64,000 bases of DNA from Siphonodentalium dalli. Taxonomy: Eukaryota; Mollusca; Scaphopoda; Gadilida; Siphonodentaliidae. Where the stretch lies: assembly GCA_032622095.1 (NCBI GenBank), contig CP136068.1, positions 119,835,509 through 119,899,508 of the forward strand, read 5' to 3'. Shown here piece after piece: positions 57,851-64,000 of this stretch. Position numbers and translations under genes: made by a program. The notes beneath the pieces are model-generated. The model made no database searches and had not been told where the DNA came from. It worked only from the letters and a program-made list of their open reading frames with translations. Every line of letters starts with the position of its first letter. Positions within the stretch are counted from its first letter, which is position 1.

Positions 57851-59059
57851 TTAATAAATTAGGAGCGCATGTCGCAAATATAAATGCCATCGGGAACGAT
57901 TCCACTTGAACAGTCCTCGTGCGCCCACCCCATGCATGCATATAGTTGACAACTTGACACTGGATCCAATCAACAAAATGTCCAGTACGGCAATATAATT
58001 TAAATGAAACTGGTCACACTTAAAAATAAATAGAAGGCGTTTCAAACTAAGATCAATAGCCGTGTGTTTTTCGTCATGGGCTCTCATCCTGTCGGCCATG
58101 GTTCAAATCCTGGCAGAGACATTTAAAACAAGAATTATCTATATATTTATTTGCCGAATACATAAATGTGGATATAATTTTAATGGCATTCGCGTTAAAT
58201 ATATTTTTGTTTTATACTGTATATGCTATATTATATGCTATATACATGTAAACAGATATAGTAAGCGCATTCCCAATGTCATCAGATGGAGCATTTCCCC
58301 ATGCAGAGCTGTCAGTTATAGGCATAACAATTATCGAATGACACTATATATAGGCTATATGCCTATAGCTGTCTGAAACCAATTTGTATAATATTTAGGT
58401 TATTTTGAGTTGGCCACACTTGCCATTGAATGGGCATATTCTGCTGTCAAGTCTCATTATTTGTAACGAGCTACGATGGTAACGGAGAAAACAACCTTAA
58501 AAACTATTAGAGACTGATATCGATGCTGTTGGCAAATCCATTAAACGGCGACGAGGACACAAGCCATAAGTTTTTCATTGTGACAAAGCATTTGAGAGTT
58601 GCACTATCACATACTCAAAAATATATTAGGATTTCTTCAATGTTTACCGTTGCCTTCAATGGTGGTAACGGAGAAAACCGCGAGTGTGTGGACACCTCGG
58701 CATCTGATTATTTTCTCGGAGAAATGTTTTTCAATCAGAAGCTGAATATATGGATTGTAAATACATTCAAGTTCAAGGACTTGAGACCATATCCACACCG
58801 TTTGCAATAATATTAGCTCAGTATACAAAGCTTCTAAAATGTGCACACATGCACGGACATCGGGAAATTGGCAAATAATTAGTATGTACCTCGACTTGTA
58901 ACCACCAAAGGCTCTCCACATATCTGTTATAACTTATATTCTATTTAAATATATTCCGTGTGTTAATATAACTCATGACTCGTTTATTATTGGGTTGGTA
59001 TATTCTAACAAGGAAGGTAAGACAACAGTTTCCTTGATTTTCAGCTTAAGGAATTTCAG
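57851..59059. other. Unassigned sequence
   Basis: No gene. TGGTTCAAATCCTGGCAG at about 58092 resembles a Pol III B box, but no A box was found. Frames are under 105 codons. Confidence 0.45.
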
Positions 59060-59458
59060 GTCATATACCATTTGGAAAAGGAAGCTCCAACAAATGGTAT
59101 TATCAACTTATCCGGTGTAATAAACTGTGTTTTTCTTGAGGTACCGACTTGTTTTTTGTGCTTAAGTTTCATATGGAGATATAAGCAAATCCTATTATTT
59201 GCAATGGAAGGGGAATATATCTATATCTTAGTCTGAATTATGTTGCATTCTGGGAGCGAAACGGGGTAAATGTTTCTATGATTTCAGCTATTTTCTATTA
59301 CTCTATGGGCATCTGCTGATACACAGACGGTTCAAATGGTGATGAATCATAGTATTTTAATAATAGTTTATGGCATAGATTGTTATTTTATTAATACCGT
59401 TTATGAAGGCACTATAACAAAAATAGTCGGTGATTCGAAAATTAAATGGGCATTTAAA
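59060..59458 (-). repeat. Family A MITE, one end lost
   Basis: Right end GATTCGAAAATTAAATGGGC with TTAA 59455-59458. The left end is decayed, leaving CATATACCATTTGGAAAAGG. Internal landmarks ATTATGTTGCATTCTGGGAG and CAAATGGTGATGAATCATAG. Repeat X follows directly (59455-59690). Confidence 0.8.
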
Positions 59459-60347
59459 GTTTGAATAATTTTATAGATACGACGTGAGTGACAAATTCAG
59501 TATTTTGTGGTACGCGAAATTCCGGTTATTTTAGAGGATTTCAGGATATTTGTGAGGAAAGTAAAACACGAAAATAAATGGCAATAATTGTTCACAATAT
59601 ACACATCAGAAAACCCACACACTAGGATCCAAAATAATACAAGAATAACGATAAAAGAATGTTTTATTATCTATCTTTAATGTTCACCCTTAATGTGCAA
59701 GGAAACCATAAACGCTCTCTATCACATGTGATTTTCAACAGCATGTTTGGACGCAGGACCAAAATGAAAAACCAGATAAAACTAACTTTTTGCCACTGTT
59801 GATTGTTTAAGTGATATGTAGTGGGAGACGCCATCCCACGAGGGGCGTGGCCAGCGAGTCTTCGCAGGCGATGGTATCCAGCTTAGAATTTCAAATTTCA
59901 AATTCCAATATAATCCATTTGCACCGCACCTGTCCTTGTGTTCGAATTTCTAATTAGACTATACATGAAACTTACCTTTTTTCCGATGTCCACCAAAATT
60001 ATGTATATATAGTACTATATAGTCATTGCCATGATATGGGGAATGTTATAATGTGCTTTAAATATACCTATATAGGTGCCGCCCCGAGTTTGGGATTGTG
60101 TTAGCGAAGGAGCTCAAACATTAATAGAACCACTCTGAGCATTACCGATTTCTGCCAAACTGGTATACCGGTATATATATATGAATTACATATTTTTGAC
60201 CATTGATCACTGTCACTGTACAATGTCTAGTTAAAATCATTGTTCAAGTTAGTTAAAGTCATAAAAACTTTGTTTAAAAAACACACATTTCTTTCGTATT
60301 AATTTACTGACAATTTATGTTTCTAACGATGACTTATTATTATACAA
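59459..60347. repeat. Repeat X copy then unassigned sequence
   Basis: 59455-59690 is the partner of 50009-50232. The remainder has no supported feature. Confidence 0.55.
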
Positions 60348-60824
60348 TTAAAGGTACTCAACCCGATAAAACTCCTCTCAATTACTATTTCAATGGCTTC
60401 GGGGGTCAAAAAAATTTGATTCGAGTCGAGGAAGTCACCCATCAAAGCTCAGATTTGTTAGATATCGATTTTAGAAATCTATTATTTTTCATTATCGAGA
60501 ATTCTTACTGGCCCAGTACGTAGTCAATTATTACCACTTGATTATAGAGTTATCCATCCTTGTCTGTTTGAATAGAATTTTGGCGTAAAATCTCGAGCAT
60601 GTTACCAAATTGACGGCAGTTATAAGTACTCATCTCGAGAACATAAGAATTTTCAAAAATCAATATCTAATAACTCTGAGCTTTGTTTGATGGGTTCCTC
60701 GACTCGAATCAAATATTTTTTACCCCCAAAGCCAAATAAATAGTAATATAGGACCCTCTGATCGGATTGTTGTTGTTGGAATCTGTTGAGATGGGGACCC
60801 TCTTTACGGGTTGAGTACCTTTAA
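60348..60824 (+). repeat. Family B TTAA foldback MITE
   Basis: Full-length 477-bp copy with TTAA at both ends, nearly identical to 9767-10243. The same interior occurs inverted at 2649-3125. Confidence 0.92.
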
Positions 60825-61045
60825 CCTAATTCAATAAATTAACAAACTAAATATATTCTACATTCAGACATCAAGGTTAAAATTTTTGTTTCTTTTACGA
60901 GTATCCAGCTATGTTTGGGCAAATAGCTTTCACGTGATAATTCCCCTGATATATATAATAATCATGGTGCGGCTACAGTTTAATTTACTATAGTAGTATA
61001 CCCCCAGAAGATACTCACAGCTCACAATCTAAATACGCCAATATC

Positions 61046-61084
<39 letters not shown>

Positions 61085-62757
61085 TTATTTCTATCCTCCA
61101 TCATATGAAGAGTTACAAGTAACATAACAAAAATACATATAGAAAAAAGAACAGTTCAGTAGAAACGAACATATTTACACATTGATCATACGACCACCGA
61201 GATGGCCCCACTTCCCCAGACTATAGACCTACAAAAATTGCACCATAGATAAAAGGTCACTTAAACATTGGCATGCGTTGGTCTACAATAGAGATCAGAG
61301 TTTGAGGGTCCAGGCTGTGAACCCACTCATTGGCTCCGCAGCACGAACCCGCAGATTGTGTCGCAAGTTTAAACCCTACATACAACAAACAGGGCTGTCT
61401 GATTACAACACAGCAGCGACTTTAAAAAACCGGTTTTGAACTATTCCAGCAGAATATAAATCATACAGGGAAATCAGCGATCAGAGATTACTCGGAACTT
61501 CTGATTATAAATTCATGGCGAGTGATTACGATACGCGCTACAGATTTTCAATTAGACTGATCGATTTTCGTGCATTGTAATCGATTTGGAATTGTGATTC
61601 ACAAAATACAATAAACACGACACCCGAGCTTACTGAATTTTTAATTTCCCATGCACCAGCTATTATTATATAGGCCAAATTAAAATGAATGTGTTTCTCG
61701 TAACGCGGAGCCCAAATAAATTGGGGCGGCCCGGGGGTGGGGGGGGGGGGTGTGTGGGGCAGGAAAACAAGGATACAAGGTCCAGATGTTCCAAAATATA
61801 TAATAGAAAATCGGAAATGATCCGGAATTTTCAAATGTACCGGGATGAGAGCAAGCTATGGTCGACAATGACCATAATTGTGGTAAATATGGACGGACCG
61901 AACCTAAATTCCAACTTGATCTGTATTTTCATATATATATATGAGAAAGCCACATACACGATTTGAAAAAAAATCAGATAGCTATAACTAAAGCTATATA
62001 TATCCCGGAAACCAAAATAATCAAATTATAAGTAAAAAAGGGTCATTATTCCGGTAAATATAGTCGGAGGGAACCCAAATTCGAACTTAACCTCTATTTT
62101 CAAAGATGAATAATCAATATACCAAATTTGAAAACAATCAGATAACTATAACTAACTTAAAGTTATCACCCAAAAACCATCTGAGACGGACAGACGGACG
62201 CCCGGACCCCCTATCTAAGACACCCCCACCCGACGGACGGACACCGCTGATTTTGTTCTATAGTCGCCATAAAATAATTATGTGGACAATTAAGGGACGA
62301 AACCCGCAGTCTGTGGGTATCCTTTCCGTCCATGTACCATCATACTACCATGTATCATTATTCTAAATGAGACAACGAAATCCGACAATTAACACCCGAG
62401 TTACAAGCTGAAATGTTCGGAAGAAATGTTCGGAAGAAATGTTCAGCTATAGCTATAGTATAGTAACTCATTTATTCAGGACCCTTAGCTAGAGTAGATA
62501 TTTATGGCATTGGGGGTGTCCACATTCGGAAATACACCCCCCCCCCCCCATTGAATCAGAATCAGACCAAACACAAGTTTTGCATAATCCCATGTGCACC
62601 CCCTTGCATCTCAGTGCTCAGGCCTATATATTCATAAACCATGGTTCTATAGTCCAGGTATGAGATCATTCCGATATTTTAACCTGAAAAATTGCATAAA
62701 TCATAACATCTAGTGGTCTAACTCCAGACAAATGCACACGACTATACGGACAAGAGA
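60825..62757. repeat. Unassigned sequence with (AT)n, G-run and GACGGAC tract
   Basis: (AT)n at about 61047-61080, a G-run at about 61738-61750, GACGGACAGACGGACG near 62186, GGAAGAAATGTTC three times near 62415-62450 and a C-run near 62538-62549. No gene recognised. Confidence 0.6.
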
Positions 62758-63540
62758 CCAAGACACACCGGGCTGACCATTGTTATTCGGCCCGGTATGA
62801 GAAAATTTGAAAAACTATCCAAGAAAATCGCAAATCCTAGCATCTATAGACTGGCCTCAACTGAAGCTTTCCTGTAGTGTTGGAAATTTTGAACCTCATA
62901 CTCCCCCTCAGGTTGGAAAATTCTCCAACTGATGACCATTTCAGTTCACAAGTTTGACCAAATGTATTAAAATATTGTTTTGTTAGACTAATTAGCAGTT
63001 TTGTATTGGCCACGGGGGAGGGACAATGAATGACACACCGGGCCGACCATGGTTCGTCCCGGTGTGCGAAAATTTTGAAATCTGAACAAGAAAATCGCAA
63101 AATCCTAGCCTCAAGCCTTCCTAGAGTTGGAAATTTCAAACCTGACACCCCCACTTAGGTTGGAAATTTTCCAACAGATGACAATTCCAATGAAAATGTT
63201 GCTCAAATGTATGACAATATTGTTTTCTCAAATTAACTAGCAGTTTTTTACTGGCCACGGGGGGAGGGACCAGGACACAAGCTTTCCAATGGTTGGAAAT
63301 GTCCAACCTGTCATCCCCCTAAGGTTGGAAAATGTCCAACTGATGACCATTTCAGTCCCAAATTTTGAAAAAAAAATAGGAAAATATGCAAATATTGGTC
63401 CAAAAACAATTAATTCCCACAATAAATTGTTTGAAAATCAAACTACAAGAACATTTTCAACCTATTGTTGGTGTGAAATTTCTAACTAATGTTTTGGCAG
63501 GTATGAAATTTCCAACTGTTGAAAATTTTGACCAAAGTTG
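62758..63540. repeat. Tandem repeat, about 270-bp unit, about 2.7 copies
   Basis: Blocks recur in order: GACACACCGGGC, AAGAAAATCGCAAATCCTAG, GTTGGAAATTT, GGTTGGAAAATTCTCCAACT, GATGACCATTTCAGT, CAATATTGTTTT and TGGCCACGGGGGAGGGAC. The third copy is shortened. Short GTTGGAAA / TTTCCAAC motifs make it partly self-complementary. Confidence 0.82.
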
Positions 63541-63869
63541 GGGGTGAGACAACACCCCAAACCCAACCCCCTGTCGCCACGTCTCTGATGGCATGACTTA
63601 AACTCCTTTGAAAATGCAGACCGCAAACATATTTGAACTTTCATGTGCCCCTAAACAATAAGCTCATGCACATACCAAACAATGTTTAATGTCATTAATT
63701 ATTTCTGAATATATCATCCGAAAACCATCTGGTCGAATTTATAACCTAGGCATGAAGTATGTGCGACAATGGATGATTGGATGAAATTATTCATGGTTTT
63801 CAACCCAATGGATTTCTCACAGACATTGTAAATATTGATATTTTCAGAAAGGCTATAAACTGACATCCA
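63541..63869. other. Unassigned sequence
   Basis: No feature supported. Confidence 0.45.
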
Positions 63870-64000
63870 CAAAGGGCCTATTAAATTAAAGTCTCAATGA
63901 CACTGTAGCTCAACGTTGAGAGGGATAATTTCATGTGTTATAATCAATGGAGTGCTTAGGATTGCGGGAACTTGAAATGGCTAATTAAGACTAAATGCCA
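63870..64000 (-). repeat. End of a TTAGCTCAACTTT-type repeat, running off the window
   Basis: TCAATGACACTGTAGCTCAA at 63895 onward is the inverse of the right end of 31373-31880, and the match continues through ATAATTTCATGT and AATCAATGGAG to the window edge. Confidence 0.7.

Noticed and set aside
58080-58115. tRNA gene from the TGGTTCAAATCC motif
   Set aside because: Only a B-box-like string. No A box at proper distance and no cloverleaf.

Overview
This is an AT-rich eukaryotic nuclear window. It has split exons with GT..AG boundaries, non-LTR retrotransposons with APE-type endonucleases, Helitron, hAT, Harbinger and TTAA-flanked DNA elements, and no operons. A secreted Kazal-type gene, a LicD/fukutin-like gene, and dispersed repeats opening TTAGCTCACCTGAG or TTAGCTCAACTTT suggest a marine invertebrate, most likely a lophotrochozoan such as a mollusc. 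That taxonomic guess is inference. Host coding content is very low: I can support one partial Kazal gene (exons 4209-4445 and 8751-8823, plus strand) and one apparently complete single-exon LicD-family gene (33672-34481, plus strand).

Layout. 1-4208: nested small DNA transposons. 4209-8823: 3' end of the Kazal gene, whose 4.3 kb intron holds a 663-bp inverted-repeat element, a 1.9-kb element carrying a 60-bp tandem array, and a 45-bp minisatellite. 8824-21242: MITEs, a 984-bp foldback, an 8-bp-TSD hAT element and poly-C/G tracts. 21243-24749: a LINE (EN+RT) broken by one frameshift. 24750-31900: clustered TTAA-bounded MITEs and two 217-bp palindromes. 33672-34481: LicD gene. 34790-37740: a Harbinger remnant inserted inside another inverted-repeat element. 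37900-44070: more MITEs, two further 217-bp palindromes, a tRNA-like sequence and two abutting MITEs. 45076-46861: a non-autonomous Helitron. 49162-50300: MITEs. 50813-57850: Helitron-like sequence and a second, different LINE with an exact-looking 1,831-bp internal tandem duplication. 57851-64000: MITEs, a roughly 275-bp tandem repeat and a repeat running off the window.

The main theme is small non-autonomous DNA elements. At least five end families (called A to E here) are bounded by TTAA, the target site of piggyBac transposases. Three of them (C, D, E) share the same internal hairpin core (AATGCATTCTCTTATATA...GCGAG) despite different termini. Four TA-flanked palindromes, each 217 bp, form a separate Tc1/mariner-like group. 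No transposase able to move any of them is encoded in the window, so they must depend on enzymes encoded elsewhere. Element boundaries were found by reading terminal inverted repeats and comparing copies by eye. Percent identities are estimates.
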